Shown here: one piece after another, positions 43,976 to 54,778 of the stretch
How positions within the stretch are numbered: the stretch's first letter is position 1
Layout of the letters: the number at the start of each line of letters is the position of its first letter
NCBI RefSeq assembly: GCF_900114155.1
Contig: NZ_FOSC01000002.1
Location: forward strand, 186,001 to 250,000
From: Marinobacter persicus
Lineage (GTDB): Bacteria > Pseudomonadota > Gammaproteobacteria > Pseudomonadales > Oleiphilaceae
Reading direction: 5' to 3'
Length of the DNA: 64,000 nt
Notes under the pieces: generated by a model
Database searches by the model: none
What the model was told of the DNA's origin: nothing
What the model saw: the letters and a program-made list of their open reading frames with translations, nothing else
Position numbers and translations under genes: made by a program

Positions 43976-45256
43976 GTGACCCGAAACCAGCTGGATACTG
44001 ATCTGATCATCGCCGGTGGTGGCCTGGCCGGCGCCACCCTGGCTCTCGCGCTTGCCCGCGTGGTACCCGAATTGCGGGTGACGGTGGTGGAAAGTGTGCC
44101 GCTGGCGCCGGATGCCCTGCCTGACGAGTACCAGCCCAGTTACGATGCCCGCTCCACGGCACTGGCCTGGGGCTCGAGGCTGATTCTCGAAGAGCTGGGG
44201 TTGTGGCAGGCAGTGTCTGAACACGCCACCCCCATTCAGCACATTCATGTCTCGGATCGGGGGCATTTCGGGGCCACACGTCTGCATGCACAGGATCATG
44301 GCCAGCAGGCGCTGGGTTACGTGGTGGACAACCGCTGGATGGGCCTGTGCCTGATGCGGGCACTGCTGGACACCCGTGTGCAGTGGCAGGCACCGGCACA
44401 AGTCACCGGTATGGTGCCGACTGAAGAGGGTGTGCGGGTGGATATCCGCAAAGGCGGTGAACCACTGACCCTGACCGGCCAGTGTCTGGTGGTGGCTGAT
44501 GGCGGTCGTTCCGGTTTGCGGGAAAAACTGGGCTTTCAGGCCAGAACCGAGGAATACGGCCAGAACGCGCTCATTGCCAACGTCTCCACCGCCGAGTCGC
44601 ACCGGTATGTGGCCTACGAGCGCTTCACCGACACCGGTCCCATGGCGCTCTTGCCCCATGGCTCGCCAAGGGAACCGGGTAACCAGTCGGCGCTGGTGTG
44701 GACCCTGAGCGATACCGCATTGCACGACATTCTGTCGCTGTCCGACGAGCAGAAATGCCGCAAGCTGCAGGAGCGCTTCGGCTCCCGCCTGGGCCGCTTC
44801 ACCCGCATCGGTGATTGTTATCACTATCCGCTGAAACTGACCACGGTGAACGAGCCGGTGCGCCCGGGCGTGGCGCTGGTGGGCAATGCGGCTCACGCAC
44901 TGCATCCGGTGGCGGGGCAGGGGTTCAATCTGGCCCTGCGGGGCCTGATGACGTTGGTGGAGCAGATGCGCCGGGGCGTCGACCGTGGTGTGTCGATTGG
45001 TGACCTGTCGGTGCTGGGCGAATACCAGCGCCTGCACCGGAAAGACTGGCAGCAGACTGTGCAGTTCTCCGATTCGCTGATCCGACTGTTTGGCCAGCCG
45101 CTGGCGCCCGTGGCCCTGGCCCGGGATGCGGGCCTGATCGGGCTGGATGTGTTGCCCGGCGCCAAGCGCTGGTTTGCCCGCAAGGCCATGGGTACCGGCG
45201 GTCGCAAACCGGTATTATCCATAACAGGTAAAGCCAGGGAGGCTCGCTCCGAATGA
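43976..45256 (+). CDS. ubiH: 2-octaprenyl-6-methoxyphenol hydroxylase (ubiquinone synthesis)
   Basis: 426 aa, a FAD monooxygenase with the Rossmann loop IIAGGGLAGATLALAL, the VADGGRSGLREKLGF DG motif, and VALVGNAAHALHPVAGQGFNLALRG. It starts at a GTG (43976) 4 bases after pepP. It is assigned as UbiH (C1 hydroxylation) from operon order with pepP and ubiI. Its stop overlaps the ubiI start by 4 bases. Confidence 0.94.
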   Translation: MTRNQLDTDLIIAGGGLAGATLALALARVVPELRVTVVESVPLAPDALPDEYQPSYDARSTALAWGSRLILEELGLWQAVSEHATPIQHIHVSDRGHFGATRLHAQDHGQQALGYVVDNRWMGLCLMRALLDTRVQWQAPAQVTGMVPTEEGVRVDIRKGGEPLTLTGQCLVVADGGRSGLREKLGFQARTEEYGQNALIANVSTAESHRYVAYERFTDTGPMALLPHGSPREPGNQSALVWTLSDTALHDILSLSDEQKCRKLQERFGSRLGRFTRIGDCYHYPLKLTTVNEPVRPGVALVGNAAHALHPVAGQGFNLALRGLMTLVEQMRRGVDRGVSIGDLSVLGEYQRLHRKDWQQTVQFSDSLIRLFGQPLAPVALARDAGLIGLDVLPGAKRWFARKAMGTGGRKPVLSITGKAREARSE

Positions 45257-46473
45257 CCAGTACCTCCAACCTTTCGCATTTTGATGTGGTGGTCGCCGGT
45301 GGCGGCATGATCGGCTCTGCGGTGGCGCTGGGGCTGTCCCGGCAGGGCTGGCAGGTGGCCCTGGTGGAGAGTGAGGCCGTTGAAAGCCTGTTGCAGGCGC
45401 CATCGCCGGCTCAAACGGTGGAAGATTTCGAACCCCGTGTCAGCGCCATTTCTCTGGCCAGCCAGCGCTTGCTTTCGCAGTTGGGGGTCTGGTCCCGGGT
45501 GCAGACCGGGCGTTATTGCGATTACTCGGAGATGACTGTCTGGGATGGCGACGGCACTGGCCGCGTGCATTTTGATGCGGCCGAGCTGCATGCCACGGCG
45601 CTGGGCACCATTGTTGAGAACCGTCATATTGTGCGTGCCCTGTTTCAGGCCCTGGCGGACAGTTCGGTCACGGTTTTTGATGGAGTGACGGTCAGCCGAT
45701 GGCTCCGGGGGCAGGGTGTGGAGCTGGACGATGGCCGGCTGGTGACCGCCGACCTGGTGGTGGGTGCCGACGGCGCCCGCTCTCGCCTGCGCCAGTGGGC
45801 CGGGCTGGCGACCCGGGAATGGGATTATGACCACCAGGCCATTGTCTGCACGGTAAAGACAACCAACACTCACGCCTTCACCGCCTGGCAGCGGTTCTCG
45901 CCGACCGGCCCGCTGGCCTTTTTGCCGCTGGCCAATGAAAACGGGGATGATCACTTCTGCTCCATCGTCTGGTCCCAGCAAACCGGCGAGGCACGCCGGC
46001 TGATGGCGTTAAGCGATGAAGACTTCCAACAGGAGCTTGAGCGCGCCATTGAGGGCCAGTTGGGCGAGTTGCAGGCGGTTTCCCGCCGTTTTGCCTTCCC
46101 ACTGCGCCAGCGTCACGCCAAGGATTACATTGCCGAAGGCCTGGTGCTGGTGGGTGATGCCGCCCATACCATTCACCCGCTGGCCGGACAGGGCGCCAAC
46201 CTGGGTTATGGCGACGTTCAGGTGCTGCTCGATGAACTGGCTAAAGCCCATGAAGCGGGCCTGTCGGCTGGCGGACCACTGGTGCTTGAGCGCTACCAGC
46301 GTCGGCGCAAGGGTGACAACCTGACCATGATGGCGGCGATGGAAAGCTTCAAGCAGCTGTTTGCCCGGGACGAATTGCCGGTGCGCTGGCTGCGCAATGC
46401 AGGCATGCGCTGGTTTGACCGGTTAACGCCACTAAAGAATCGCATCGCTGCCGAAGCCATGGGCGTGGACTGA
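45253..46473 (+). CDS. ubiI: Ubiquinone C5 hydroxylase-type FAD monooxygenase
   Basis: 406 aa, paralogue of the preceding gene. VVVAGGGMIGSAVALGL, VVGADGARSRLRQWAG and LVLVGDAAHTIHPLAGQGANLGYGDV are the three flavoprotein hydroxylase motifs. Position directly after ubiH fits UbiI (VisC); UbiF is an alternative from sequence alone. Translationally coupled to ubiH. It ends convergent with rsmE, 39 bases away. Confidence 0.9.
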   Translation: MTSTSNLSHFDVVVAGGGMIGSAVALGLSRQGWQVALVESEAVESLLQAPSPAQTVEDFEPRVSAISLASQRLLSQLGVWSRVQTGRYCDYSEMTVWDGDGTGRVHFDAAELHATALGTIVENRHIVRALFQALADSSVTVFDGVTVSRWLRGQGVELDDGRLVTADLVVGADGARSRLRQWAGLATREWDYDHQAIVCTVKTTNTHAFTAWQRFSPTGPLAFLPLANENGDDHFCSIVWSQQTGEARRLMALSDEDFQQELERAIEGQLGELQAVSRRFAFPLRQRHAKDYIAEGLVLVGDAAHTIHPLAGQGANLGYGDVQVLLDELAKAHEAGLSAGGPLVLERYQRRRKGDNLTMMAAMESFKQLFARDELPVRWLRNAGMRWFDRLTPLKNRIAAEAMGVD

Positions 46474-46512
46474 CGAACGGGTTCCGGATCGCTGAAAGAC
46501 GGTTGGCCGGGT

Positions 46513-47232
46513 TCAGCCGCAGGCGTCAAACAGCCGGCTGACCAGCACCGGCACCGCCGTTTCCACCCGCAGGATGCGGGGGCCCAGATGCACGCTGGTG
46601 CAGCCCGCTTCTTCCAGTTTCCCCACCTCGTAGTCAGTAAAGCCGCCTTCCGGGCCAATGCACAGGGCGGCCGGCTCACGCAGGTGTACCGGACAGGGTT
46701 CGGCGCGGCCGGGGTGGGCCACCAGCGCCCGGGTGCCGGCCAGCAATCCGGGCAACTCGTCTTCCACGAAGGGTTTGAACAGCTTGCGGATGTGTACTTT
46801 CGGCATGACCGTGTCTTTGGCCTGCTCCAGGCCCAGCGTCAGGTTTTCCCGCAAATGCTCTTCCTGAAGCCACGGCGTTTGCCAGAAGCTTTTTTCCACC
46901 TTGTAACTGTTGATCAGCCAGATGTCTTTTACCCCGAGGGCCGCGCAGGTCTGCAGTACCCGGCGCAGCATTTTTGGCCGGGGCATGGCGAGAATCAGGG
47001 TGAGGGGCAGGGGGGCTGGCGGATTCTGGTCCAGGATGATCTGGAGTTCCGCATGGGTGTCAGTCAGGCTGAGGACTTCACCTTCACCCATCAGGCCGTT
47101 CTCCCGGCCAACCGGAATGCGCCGCCCTTCGGAGGCGCGCAGCACGGTTTTCAGGTGTTTCAGCCGGCGACCGGTCAGACGCACGCGGTTTTCGCCAGTG
47201 AAATCCTCGTCGCTCAGAAGGGCCAGGTTCAT
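46513..47232 (-). CDS. rsmE: 16S rRNA m3U1498 methyltransferase
   Basis: 239 aa. An N-terminal PUA-like domain (about 1-72) is followed by a SPOUT knot domain with [15 protein letters not shown] (SAM site) and the closing [17 protein letters not shown]. It methylates U1498 of 16S rRNA. Its start overlaps the tatC stop by 4 bases, so it rides in the tat operon. Confidence 0.95.
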   Translation of the reverse strand: MNLALLSDEDFTGENRVRLTGRRLKHLKTVLRASEGRRIPVGRENGLMGEGEVLSLTDTHAELQIILDQNPPAPLPLTLILAMPRPKMLRRVLQTCAALGVKDIWLINSYKVEKSFWQTPWLQEEHLRENLTLGLEQAKDTVMPKVHIRKLFKPFVEDELPGLLAGTRALVAHPGRAEPCPVHLREPAALCIGPEGGFTDYEVGKLEEAGCTSVHLGPRILRVETAVPVLVSRLFDACG

Positions 47233-48014
47233 TCTGCGTCAGGCTCGTCTTCCGCTTGCCCGGGAACCTCGCGCCTGGCCAGTCGGCCGAAGATGATGCC
47301 AAATTCGAACAGAATCCACATGGGCAGCGCCAGCAGGGTCTGGGAAATGACATCCGGCGGAGTCAGCAGCATGCCGATGACAAAGCAGCCGACGATCACG
47401 TAGGGGCGTTTGGCCGCCAGGCGCTCGGGCGTGGTGGCGCCGGTGAGGATCAGCAGCACCGTCGCGACCGGAATTTCAAAGGCCACGCCGAAGGCGAAGA
47501 ACATTTTCAGTACGAAATTCAGGTAGCTGTTGATGTCCGGCAGCTCGACAATGCCTTCCGGCCCAATGGCGGTGAAAAAGCCGAACACCAGCGGGAACAC
47601 CACAAAATAGGCGAAGGCGGCACCGGCGTAGAACAGCAGCACGGATGTGAATAGCAGCGGGAAGGCCAGGCGCTTCTCATGGGTGTAGAGTCCCGGCGCG
47701 ATGAAGCTCCAGAGTTGGTAGAGAATCACCGGTATGGCGACAAACAGCGCCAGCACCAGCGCCAGTTTCAGTGGCGCGAAGAAGGGTGAGGTGATGTCGG
47801 TGGCGATCATGGTCTGCCCCACCGGCAGCAGCTCCCGCAAGGGTTCTGACAGCAGCAGGTAGAGGTCGTTGGCAAACGGGTAAATGGCCGCAAAGCAGAT
47901 GGCCACCGCCAGCACCATTTTCAGCAGCCGGCTGCGCAGCTCCAGCAAGTGTTCGATCAGGGACATGTCTCCCTGGCCGGAAGACGTCTGGTTATCCTCT
48001 GGGGTGCCATTCAT
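47229..48014 (-). CDS. tatC: Twin-arginine translocase subunit TatC
   Basis: 261 aa, six membrane segments. The N-terminal [16 protein letters not shown], the [29 protein letters not shown] loop with the conserved Glu/Pro, and [15 protein letters not shown] are typical. It recognises RR signal peptides with TatB. It overlaps tatB by 4 bases. Confidence 0.97.
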   Translation of the reverse strand: MNGTPEDNQTSSGQGDMSLIEHLLELRSRLLKMVLAVAICFAAIYPFANDLYLLLSEPLRELLPVGQTMIATDITSPFFAPLKLALVLALFVAIPVILYQLWSFIAPGLYTHEKRLAFPLLFTSVLLFYAGAAFAYFVVFPLVFGFFTAIGPEGIVELPDINSYLNFVLKMFFAFGVAFEIPVATVLLILTGATTPERLAAKRPYVIVGCFVIGMLLTPPDVISQTLLALPMWILFEFGIIFGRLARREVPGQAEDEPDAE

Positions 48015-48385
48015 GAACGGTTATCCGATGACTTCTCTTGCGGTGGGTCTTGTGATGGATCTGCTGATGAATCGGGGGCGTCCGGCTTCTTTTGGTGCTG
48101 CGGGTCTTGAACATAATGCTGCTGGCTTTCCGCCTCGGCCAGGGCGTCGCGGATGGTTTTCTCCACATCTTCCAGGCCCACGTCGCCGGCCTTGCGCAGT
48201 TCCTCACGCAGTTCATCGGCTTTCAGCTGGCGATCCAGCTCGCTACTGAACTGGCTGGCCATGCGTTTGGCGCCACCAACCCAGCGTCCGGCTGCGCGCG
48301 CTGCCTGGGGCAGGCGCTCCGGCCCCAGAATCAACAATGCAATAACACCGCAGATCAGCAGTTCTACAAAACCGATATCGAACAT
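48011..48385 (-). CDS. tatB: Twin-arginine translocase subunit TatB
   Basis: 124 aa. [25 protein letters not shown] is the single TatB membrane helix plus hinge (GPxRLP), followed by an amphipathic helix and an acidic tail. It is the docking subunit for TatC and substrates. Confidence 0.96.
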   Translation of the reverse strand: MFDIGFVELLICGVIALLILGPERLPQAARAAGRWVGGAKRMASQFSSELDRQLKADELREELRKAGDVGLEDVEKTIRDALAEAESQQHYVQDPQHQKKPDAPDSSADPSQDPPQEKSSDNRS

Positions 48386-48396
48386 TCAGGGTGCGC

Positions 48397-48642
48397 TCAG
48401 TCCTGCTTTTCCCGGGGTTTTTCCTCGGTCCTGGATTCAGGCTCATCGGCCTTGTTGTCTTCCAGCTGATCCGGCTTGAAGTCGGAGTTCTGGTCTTTGG
48501 CTTTGTTCTCCTCCTCGCTCATGGATTTCTTGAAACCACGAACGGCGCCGCCCAGATCACTGCCCATGTTGCGCAGCTTCTTGGTGCCGAACAGCAGAAC
48601 CACAATGACCAGAATAATCAGAAGTTGCCAGGGGCTAATCAT
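48397..48642 (-). CDS. tatA: Twin-arginine translocase subunit TatA
   Basis: 81 aa. [22 protein letters not shown] is the transmembrane helix with the FGTKKL hinge, then an amphipathic helix [14 protein letters not shown] and a charged tail. It forms the pore. Start: ATG at 48642, with GAGG 8 bases upstream; a TTG six bases before it is not needed. Confidence 0.96.
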   Translation of the reverse strand: MISPWQLLIILVIVVLLFGTKKLRNMGSDLGGAVRGFKKSMSEEENKAKDQNSDFKPDQLEDNKADEPESRTEEKPREKQD

Positions 48643-48750
48643 GAGCAATCCTCGTTGACTCGTTTCAGTTGCCAGCTATTGTACGCCAGGGTGCCACTCC
48701 GGAGGAAATCGGTGCGACACCTTGCCGCCGGCGTTTCCCCGCTTCGCCGG

Positions 48751-49083
48751 TTACTTGGCAGAGCGTGATGCTTTTTCTTCCAGACCAGACAGGTCAAAGC
48801 GCCGGGCCAGCTCGTCCAGTACATCTTGCGGGCCGAGGCCCAGCCGGGACAGCATGACCATGCTGTGGAACCACAGATCGGCGGTTTCGCTGACCAGTTC
48901 ACGGGTCTCGCCGGTGTGTTCGGCGTCTTTGGCGGCCAGCAGGGTCTCAGTGCATTCCTCGCCCACTTTTTCCAGGATCTTGTTCAGGCCCTTGGCGTGC
49001 AGGCTGGCCACGTAGGACTTGTCTGGATCGGCCTGCTTGCGCGCCTCCAGTACGTCGGCAAGTTGTTCGAGTACATCACTCAT
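48751..49083 (-). CDS. hisE: Phosphoribosyl-ATP pyrophosphatase
   Basis: 110 aa, MazG-like all-helical fold. [20 protein letters not shown] carries the acidic metal-binding residues, and [13 protein letters not shown] completes them. It performs the second histidine-pathway step and is split from hisI as in pseudomonads. It lies 10 bases after hisI. Confidence 0.96.
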   Translation of the reverse strand: MSDVLEQLADVLEARKQADPDKSYVASLHAKGLNKILEKVGEECTETLLAAKDAEHTGETRELVSETADLWFHSMVMLSRLGLGPQDVLDELARRFDLSGLEEKASRSAK

Positions 49084-49093
49084 GGTTGGTTCC

Positions 49094-49510
49094 TCAGTGT
49101 TTGCCGTAAATGCTGTCCGGTTCTTTCAGAACGGGATCGGTGCTGACCCACTCGCCATCTCGCAGGGAGCGGTAGAAGCAGCTGCGACGCCCGGTATGGC
49201 AGGCGATCCCGCCTTTTTGTTCCACTTTCAGCAGGATGACGTCAGCGTCGCAGTCCAGGCGGATGTCCTTGAGCACCTGCTGATGGCCGGAGCTTTCACC
49301 CTTGCGCCAGAGTTTGCCCCGGGAACGGGACCAGTATACGGCCTGGCCCTCCTGTACAGTCAGCGTTAGGGATTCCCGGTTCATCCAGGCCATCATCAGG
49401 ATGTCGCCGGTTTCGGCGTCCTGGGCGATGGCGGGGACCAGGCCGTCGTTGGTCCATTGAATGTCGTTCAGCCAGGCCGGCTGGTTTTGCTCATCTGTGG
49501 GTTCTTGCAT
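49094..49510 (-). CDS. hisI: Phosphoribosyl-AMP cyclohydrolase
   Basis: 138 aa. [38 protein letters not shown] (Asp/Cys metal ligands) and [11 protein letters not shown] (Zn Cys) identify the family. Start ATG at 49510; an open frame continues far upstream but runs into ubiB and is not coding. Third step of histidine synthesis. Confidence 0.96.
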   Translation of the reverse strand: MQEPTDEQNQPAWLNDIQWTNDGLVPAIAQDAETGDILMMAWMNRESLTLTVQEGQAVYWSRSRGKLWRKGESSGHQQVLKDIRLDCDADVILLKVEQKGGIACHTGRRSCFYRSLRDGEWVSTDPVLKEPDSIYGKH

Positions 49511-49536
49511 GTTCGTCGGTCCTGATCGTGGTGAGC

Positions 49537-51180
49537 TTAGCGGCCGCCCCGCAGCATGATGGCGCCGGCAACGGCGAGAAGGGCCCAGCCCCAGGCGGGC
49601 ATGTCGGCCGCCAGTTGCCGGGTTTCCGGCTGGCTGCCGGCGATAGCCGCAGCGATGAGGGTGGCGGCGACAAAGCCCCGGCGCCAGCGGCGTTCGCTGC
49701 GTTTGTTCTGTTCTTTCATCAGTGCCAGGGCGGCCCGGTTCTGGTCTTCGGTCGGGCCGCTGCTGCGCAACCGAAGCAGGGCGTCGTGCACCAGTTGTGG
49801 CATTTCCGGTGCCTGTTCCAGCCACCCCGGGAAATGGGTTTGCAGCGACTTGTAGAGCCCCTTGGGGCCAATGCGCTGGCGCATCCATTTTTCCAGGAAT
49901 GGCCGGGCGGTGGTCCACAAATCCAGTTCCGGGTAAAGCTGGCGCCCCAGACCTTCCACGTTCAGCAGCGTCTTCTGCAGCAATACCAGCTGCGGCTGCA
50001 CTTCCATGTTGAAGCGCCGGGCGGTCTGGAACAGGCGCAGCAGGAAGTGGCCGAAGGAAATGTCCTTCAGTGGCCGCTCGAAAATCGGTTCGCATACGGT
50101 ACGGATGGCCGCTTCAAATTCGTTGACCCGGGTTTCCGGTGGCACCCAGCCGGAGCGGATGTGCAGTTCGGCCACCTGCCGGTAGTCCCGGCGGAAGAAC
50201 GCCAGCAGGTTGCGGGCCAGGTAGCTCTGGTCGTCCGGGGCCAGGGTGCCGACAATGCCGAAGTCGATGGCGATGTACTTCGGGTCGTCCGGGTTGCTGG
50301 CATCCACGAAGATGTTGCCCGGGTGCATGTCGGCATGAAAGAAACTGTCGCGGAACACCTGGGTGAAGAAGATCTCCACACCTTTTTCCGCCAGTACTTT
50401 CATATTCACGCCGGCTTCCCGCAGGGCAGGAACGTCTGCAATGGGGATGCCCTTGATGCGCTCCATTACCATCACTGACTGGGTGGTGTAGTCCCAGTCG
50501 ATGTAGGGAATGTAGATCAGTGGTGAATTGTCGAAGTTCCGGCGCAGCTGGCTGGCATTGGCGGCCTCGCGCTGCAGGTCCAGTTCATCATGGATGGTGG
50601 AGTCGTAATCGGCCACCACATCCACCGGCCTCAGGCGCCGGCCCTCGGACCAGTACTTTTCCAGCAGCCCGGCCATCAGGTACATCAGGGAAATGTCCTG
50701 ATGAATAACTTTCTCGATGCCCGGCCGAACCACTTTCACCACTACTTTCTGGCCATTGGGCAGGGTGGCTGCGTGTACCTGGGCCACCGAGGCGGACGCC
50801 ATGGGATCGGCGGAAAATTCGGCAAACAGTTCGGACACCGGCGCACCGAGGGAGCGCTCGATAATGCCCCGGGCCTGGTCACTGGGGAAGGGAGGCACAC
50901 GATCCTGAAGGTCTTTCAGGGATTCGGCCATGTCGTCGGGCATCAGATCACGGCGGGTGGAGAGAATCTGTCCGAATTTGACGAACACCGGCCCCAGTTC
51001 TTCCAGCGCCAGGCGCAATCGGTCGCCACGGCTCATTTTCGGTTTCGGGAAGAGGTGCCAGGGCGCCAGCAGGAAAAACAGTTTCAGTGGTGCCGGCAAT
51101 TCGTCCAGCGGCAGGAAGATATCCAGCCGGTAGCGGCAGAAAACCCAGGCAATTCGGAACAGGCGTTGCAGGCGGCTCAC
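49537..51180 (-). CDS. ubiB: Ubiquinone biosynthesis kinase-like protein UbiB
   Basis: 547 aa, an atypical ABC1/ADCK kinase. It has the family KxGQ motif ([18 protein letters not shown]), DFGIVG in place of DFG, and a C-terminal hydrophobic pair of helices (about 505-545). It assists extraction of ubiquinone intermediates by the Ubi complex. It starts at a GTG that overlaps the ubiJ stop by 4 bases. Confidence 0.95.
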   Translation of the reverse strand: MSRLQRLFRIAWVFCRYRLDIFLPLDELPAPLKLFFLLAPWHLFPKPKMSRGDRLRLALEELGPVFVKFGQILSTRRDLMPDDMAESLKDLQDRVPPFPSDQARGIIERSLGAPVSELFAEFSADPMASASVAQVHAATLPNGQKVVVKVVRPGIEKVIHQDISLMYLMAGLLEKYWSEGRRLRPVDVVADYDSTIHDELDLQREAANASQLRRNFDNSPLIYIPYIDWDYTTQSVMVMERIKGIPIADVPALREAGVNMKVLAEKGVEIFFTQVFRDSFFHADMHPGNIFVDASNPDDPKYIAIDFGIVGTLAPDDQSYLARNLLAFFRRDYRQVAELHIRSGWVPPETRVNEFEAAIRTVCEPIFERPLKDISFGHFLLRLFQTARRFNMEVQPQLVLLQKTLLNVEGLGRQLYPELDLWTTARPFLEKWMRQRIGPKGLYKSLQTHFPGWLEQAPEMPQLVHDALLRLRSSGPTEDQNRAALALMKEQNKRSERRWRRGFVAATLIAAAIAGSQPETRQLAADMPAWGWALLAVAGAIMLRGGR

Positions 51181-51818
51181 AGCGTCTCCGTTGGTGTGGT
51201 GCTGCCGGTGCTGTCGGTGTGATTGCCCACAGCGGCCAGCTTGGCATCCAGTGTCTCAGTGCGTTGTTGCAGGTCGGTGATGGCGGTTGTGCAGTCAGCC
51301 AGTTCGTGCCGGCCCGGTAGCGTTCGCGCTTCCTCGTGAATGTACTCTTCCAGGTTGGCGGTCAGGCTGGCCATGGCTTTCCGGCTCCACTGAACGGCGC
51401 CGCGCAGGCGTTTGCCCAGAAAGTGTGCTGGCACATCGCCCAGGTGTTGTGCCACGGCCGCTTCCCAGTCCGGGGCCAGCCCGGCCAGTGCCTGGTGTAG
51501 CCCGATGGCCAGGGTGTATTCGCCATCAATGCTCAGACGACCTTCATCCAGCGCATGGGGATCGCCCAGGGCAAAAGCGGCCAGGGCAATGGGGCCGCCG
51601 GCAATGGTCACGGCGACCTTGTCGTGGCTGGCCGCTTCAACCTGCACCAGTGGGTCATTGTTGCGCAGGGTCAGCGTCAACGGTGTTGGCGTGGTCAGGC
51701 GCAATCGTACCGGTTTTTCCAGGCTCTGGAAGAAGCGCACGCGACCCGCCGGGTCCAGTTGCAGGGCACGGTTCAGTCCGGTCTGGACAATGTCCGCCAG
51801 AGTGCTGCCGGTGATCAT
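51177..51818 (-). CDS. ubiJ: Ubiquinone biosynthesis accessory protein UbiJ
   Basis: 213 aa. An SCP2-like lipid-binding domain (about 30-130: [38 protein letters not shown]) with a C-terminal helical hairpin (about 140-213). It binds ubiquinone intermediates as a scaffold of the Ubi metabolon. Start ATG at 51818, which overlaps the last base of the ubiE stop; upstream in-frame codons would run into ubiE. Confidence 0.93.
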   Translation of the reverse strand: MITGSTLADIVQTGLNRALQLDPAGRVRFFQSLEKPVRLRLTTPTPLTLTLRNNDPLVQVEAASHDKVAVTIAGGPIALAAFALGDPHALDEGRLSIDGEYTLAIGLHQALAGLAPDWEAAVAQHLGDVPAHFLGKRLRGAVQWSRKAMASLTANLEEYIHEEARTLPGRHELADCTTAITDLQQRTETLDAKLAAVGNHTDSTGSTTPTETL

Positions 51819-52600
51819 CAGGGCTTGATCCCCACGTGCAGGGCCACCACGCCACCGGTCATGTTGTAGTATTTGCACTGCACCAGCCCGGCGTCTTCCA
51901 TCATGGCTTTGAGGGTTTCCTGGTCCGGATGCATGCGGATGGATTCGGCCAGGTACTTATAGCTTTCGCTGTCGTTGGCAATCAGCTTGCCCATCAGCGG
52001 CAGGGCGCGGAAGGAATACTCATCATAGACTTTGCTCAGCAGCGGGTTGGTGGGCTTGGAAAACTCCAGCACCATGAGTTTGCCGCCGGGCTTCAGTACC
52101 CGGGTCATGTCCCGCAGGGCCTGGTCCTTGTCGGTCACGTTGCGCAGGCCAAAGGCGATGGACACGGCCTGGAAGTTGTTGTCCGGAAACGGCAGGTGCT
52201 CGGCATCTGCCTGCACGTATTCGATGTTACCGGCGTAGCCCCGGTCGGTCAGTCGGCTGCGGCCGACCTGCAGCATGGAGGCGTTGATGTCCGCCAGCAC
52301 CACCTTGCCGGACGGTCCCACCAGGTCGGAGAACTTCATGGTCAGATCGCCGGTACCGCCGGCGATGTCCAACACCTTGTGGCCCGGGCGCACACCGGAC
52401 AACTCAATGGTGAAACGCTTCCACAGCCGGTGAATGCCCATGGACATCAAATCGTTCATGAGGTCGTACTTGCCGGCCACGCTGTGAAATACCTGGGCCA
52501 CCTGGCCTGCTTTCTGGCTTTTCGGTACGTTGCGGAAGCCAAAATGGGTAACGTCGTCCTGGCCGTTGCCGGCGGTGCCTGGCGTTTGCTGCTCGCTCAT
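51818..52600 (-). CDS. ubiE: Ubiquinone/menaquinone C-methyltransferase UbiE
   Basis: 260 aa, class I SAM methyltransferase. [15 protein letters not shown] is the SAM loop; [28 protein letters not shown] and [12 protein letters not shown] follow. It methylates C2 of the quinone ring. It heads ubiE-ubiJ-ubiB and is divergent from the PHA-associated gene. Confidence 0.97.
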   Translation of the reverse strand: MSEQQTPGTAGNGQDDVTHFGFRNVPKSQKAGQVAQVFHSVAGKYDLMNDLMSMGIHRLWKRFTIELSGVRPGHKVLDIAGGTGDLTMKFSDLVGPSGKVVLADINASMLQVGRSRLTDRGYAGNIEYVQADAEHLPFPDNNFQAVSIAFGLRNVTDKDQALRDMTRVLKPGGKLMVLEFSKPTNPLLSKVYDEYSFRALPLMGKLIANDSESYKYLAESIRMHPDQETLKAMMEDAGLVQCKYYNMTGGVVALHVGIKP

Positions 52601-52716
52601 GGGGATGGTCCTGTCTGAATCTGATTGCCCGTATTCTAACCGCTCGGGGGGTGGCTACAAGGTCAAACCGAATTTACACTGTAAAACCTTTTTTAGACCA
52701 CCGAGAAAACTGATCC

Positions 52717-52995
52717 ATGTCTGTTATTGATATCCAGCGTTCCCATTCCCTGGGCCAGGAAAAAGCCCGCTCTGCCGCCGACACCCTGGCGGACAAACTG
52801 GCCAGTAAATTTGGCGTTCAGTCTGAATGGCAGGGCGACCGGTTGATGCTTCAGCATAACGGCATCACCGGGCATCTGGATATTTCCGACACCGACCTGC
52901 GTGTGCGCATTGAGCTGGGCATGATGCTCCGTCCGTTCAAAGCCAAAATCGAGAATGAAATCGAGACGCGGATTGATCGGGTGATCAGCGGCTGA
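52717..52995 (+). CDS. Polyhydroxyalkanoic-acid-system family protein
   Basis: 92 aa, PHA_gran_rgn family: SHSLGQEKARSAADTLADKLASKFG, then ITGHLDISDTDLRVRIELGMM. Small cytoplasmic protein found near PHA granule genes or ubiE in pseudomonads; role in granule metabolism is proposed, not shown here. No phaC or phasin gene is present. Single-gene unit divergent from ubiE. Confidence 0.88.
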   Translation: MSVIDIQRSHSLGQEKARSAADTLADKLASKFGVQSEWQGDRLMLQHNGITGHLDISDTDLRVRIELGMMLRPFKAKIENEIETRIDRVISG

Positions 52996-53094
52996 ATCTG
53001 AGTTTGCCACAACCGGGATTCGGATCTACCTTTATTGGATGTACTGACGCAGGTCTGCGTTATTCGGTATAAACACAATAAGAGGTAAGTCCGC

Positions 53095-54615
53095 ATGATT
53101 TACGCACAACCCGGACAGGAAGGTGCCATTGTTTCGTTCAAGCCCCGCTACGAGAACTACATTGGCGGCAAGTGGGTAGCTCCGGTCAAGGGTGAGTATT
53201 TTGAGAATATCACCCCGGTGACCGGCGATGTGATCTGCGAGATTCCACGCTCCAGCGCCGAGGATGTCGATTTGGCGCTGGATGCCGCTCACAAGGCGGC
53301 ACCGGCCTGGGGCAAGACCTCGGCCACCGAACGCTCCAACATCCTGCTGAAAATTGCCGACCGCATCGAAGCTAATCTGGAGATGCTGGCGGTGGCGGAA
53401 ACCTGGGACAACGGCAAGGCAGTGCGTGAAACCCTGAACGCCGACATTCCGCTGGCGGCCGATCACTTCCGCTATTTTGCCGGCTGTATCCGGGCCCAGG
53501 AGGGGCACACTGGTGAGATTGACCACAACACCGTGGCGTATCATTTTCACGAGCCGCTGGGTGTGGTGGGGCAGATTATTCCCTGGAACTTTCCCCTGTT
53601 GATGGCCGCTTGGAAGCTGGGGCCCTGCCTGGCGGCCGGCAACTGCACCGTGCTCAAGCCGGCGGAGCAGACACCGGCCAGCATCCTGGTCCTGATGGAG
53701 CTGATTGGCGACCTGTTGCCGCCGGGTGTGATTAACATCGTCAATGGCTACGGTCCGGAAGCCGGTCAGGCACTGGCCACCAGTACCCGTATTGCCAAAA
53801 TTGCCTTTACCGGCTCCACCCCGGTGGGCTCCCACATTCTCAAGTGCGCGGCCGATAACATCATTCCCTCCACCGTGGAGCTGGGCGGCAAATCCCCCAA
53901 CATCTACTTCTCGGATGTCATGAAGGCCGAGCCGGAGTTTGTCGACAAGTGCGTGGAAGGCCTGGTGCTGGCGTTCTTCAATCAGGGTGAAGTGTGCACC
54001 TGTCCGTCCCGGGCGCTGGTTCAGGAGGACATGTTCGAGGAGTTCATGCAGAAGGTGGTTCAGCGCACCAAGGCTATCAAGCGGGGCAACCCGCTGGATA
54101 CCGATGTGCAGGTGGGTGCCCAGGCCTCCAAGGAGCAGTTCGACAAGATCATGTCGTATCTGGAAATCGGCAAGAAGGAAGGCGCGGTGGTACTCACCGG
54201 TGGCGACAAGGAAGACCTGGGTGTGGAGTTCAACAATGGCTTCTACATCCAGCCCACCCTGTTCAAGGGTGACAACAAGATGCGCGTGTTCCAGGAGGAA
54301 ATTTTCGGTCCGGTGGTGGGCGTGACCACCTTCAAGACCGAAGAGGAAGCCCTGGCGATCGCCAACGACACCGAGTTTGGCCTGGGCGCCGGTGTCTGGA
54401 CCCGTGACACCAATCTCGCCTACCGAATGGGGCGTGGCATCCAGGCTGGCCGGGTATGGATGAACTGCTATCACGCCTACCCGGCGCATGCGGCGTTCGG
54501 TGGCTACAAGAAGTCCGGTGTTGGCCGGGAAACCCACAAGATGGCGTTGGAGCATTACCAGCAGACCAAGTGCATGCTGGTGAGTTACGACACCAACCCG
54601 CTTGGCTTCTTCTGA
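53095..54615 (+). CDS. NAD-dependent aldehyde dehydrogenase, ExaC/AldB type
   Basis: 506 aa. Substrate-channel and catalytic motifs: [33 protein letters not shown] (catalytic Glu) and [12 protein letters not shown] (catalytic Cys). The [18 protein letters not shown]-terminus is typical of acetaldehyde dehydrogenases used in ethanol oxidation (ExaC). AGAGG precedes the ATG. No exaA or regulator gene is adjacent, so it may serve general C2 aldehyde removal. A terminator follows. Confidence 0.93.
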   Translation: MIYAQPGQEGAIVSFKPRYENYIGGKWVAPVKGEYFENITPVTGDVICEIPRSSAEDVDLALDAAHKAAPAWGKTSATERSNILLKIADRIEANLEMLAVAETWDNGKAVRETLNADIPLAADHFRYFAGCIRAQEGHTGEIDHNTVAYHFHEPLGVVGQIIPWNFPLLMAAWKLGPCLAAGNCTVLKPAEQTPASILVLMELIGDLLPPGVINIVNGYGPEAGQALATSTRIAKIAFTGSTPVGSHILKCAADNIIPSTVELGGKSPNIYFSDVMKAEPEFVDKCVEGLVLAFFNQGEVCTCPSRALVQEDMFEEFMQKVVQRTKAIKRGNPLDTDVQVGAQASKEQFDKIMSYLEIGKKEGAVVLTGGDKEDLGVEFNNGFYIQPTLFKGDNKMRVFQEEIFGPVVGVTTFKTEEEALAIANDTEFGLGAGVWTRDTNLAYRMGRGIQAGRVWMNCYHAYPAHAAFGGYKKSGVGRETHKMALEHYQQTKCMLVSYDTNPLGFF

Positions 54616-54625
54616 GCCTTCCATG

Positions 54626-54653
54626 AAAACGGGCCCTGCGGGGCCCGTTTTTG
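54626..54653 (+). terminator. Rho-independent terminator of the aldehyde dehydrogenase gene
   Basis: AAAACGGGCCC (54626-54636) pairs with GGGCCCGTTTT (from 54641) across a TGCG loop, ending in T5. Begins 11 bases after the stop codon. Confidence 0.92.
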
Positions 54654-54778
54654 GTTGTGCCCGGTAAAACGGGCGATTGGCTGAGTTGATCAAGCCGGTA
54701 GGTACGGCTGGATAGGGTCACTGCAGGTGTTCGTAGTATGCTGAACTCATATTGAGGAGTCTGGAAACAGGAGGTGTT

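Noticed and set aside
49511..50095. Upstream extension of the hisI frame
   Set aside because: It runs out of frame through ubiB; HisI motifs begin only after the ATG at 49510.
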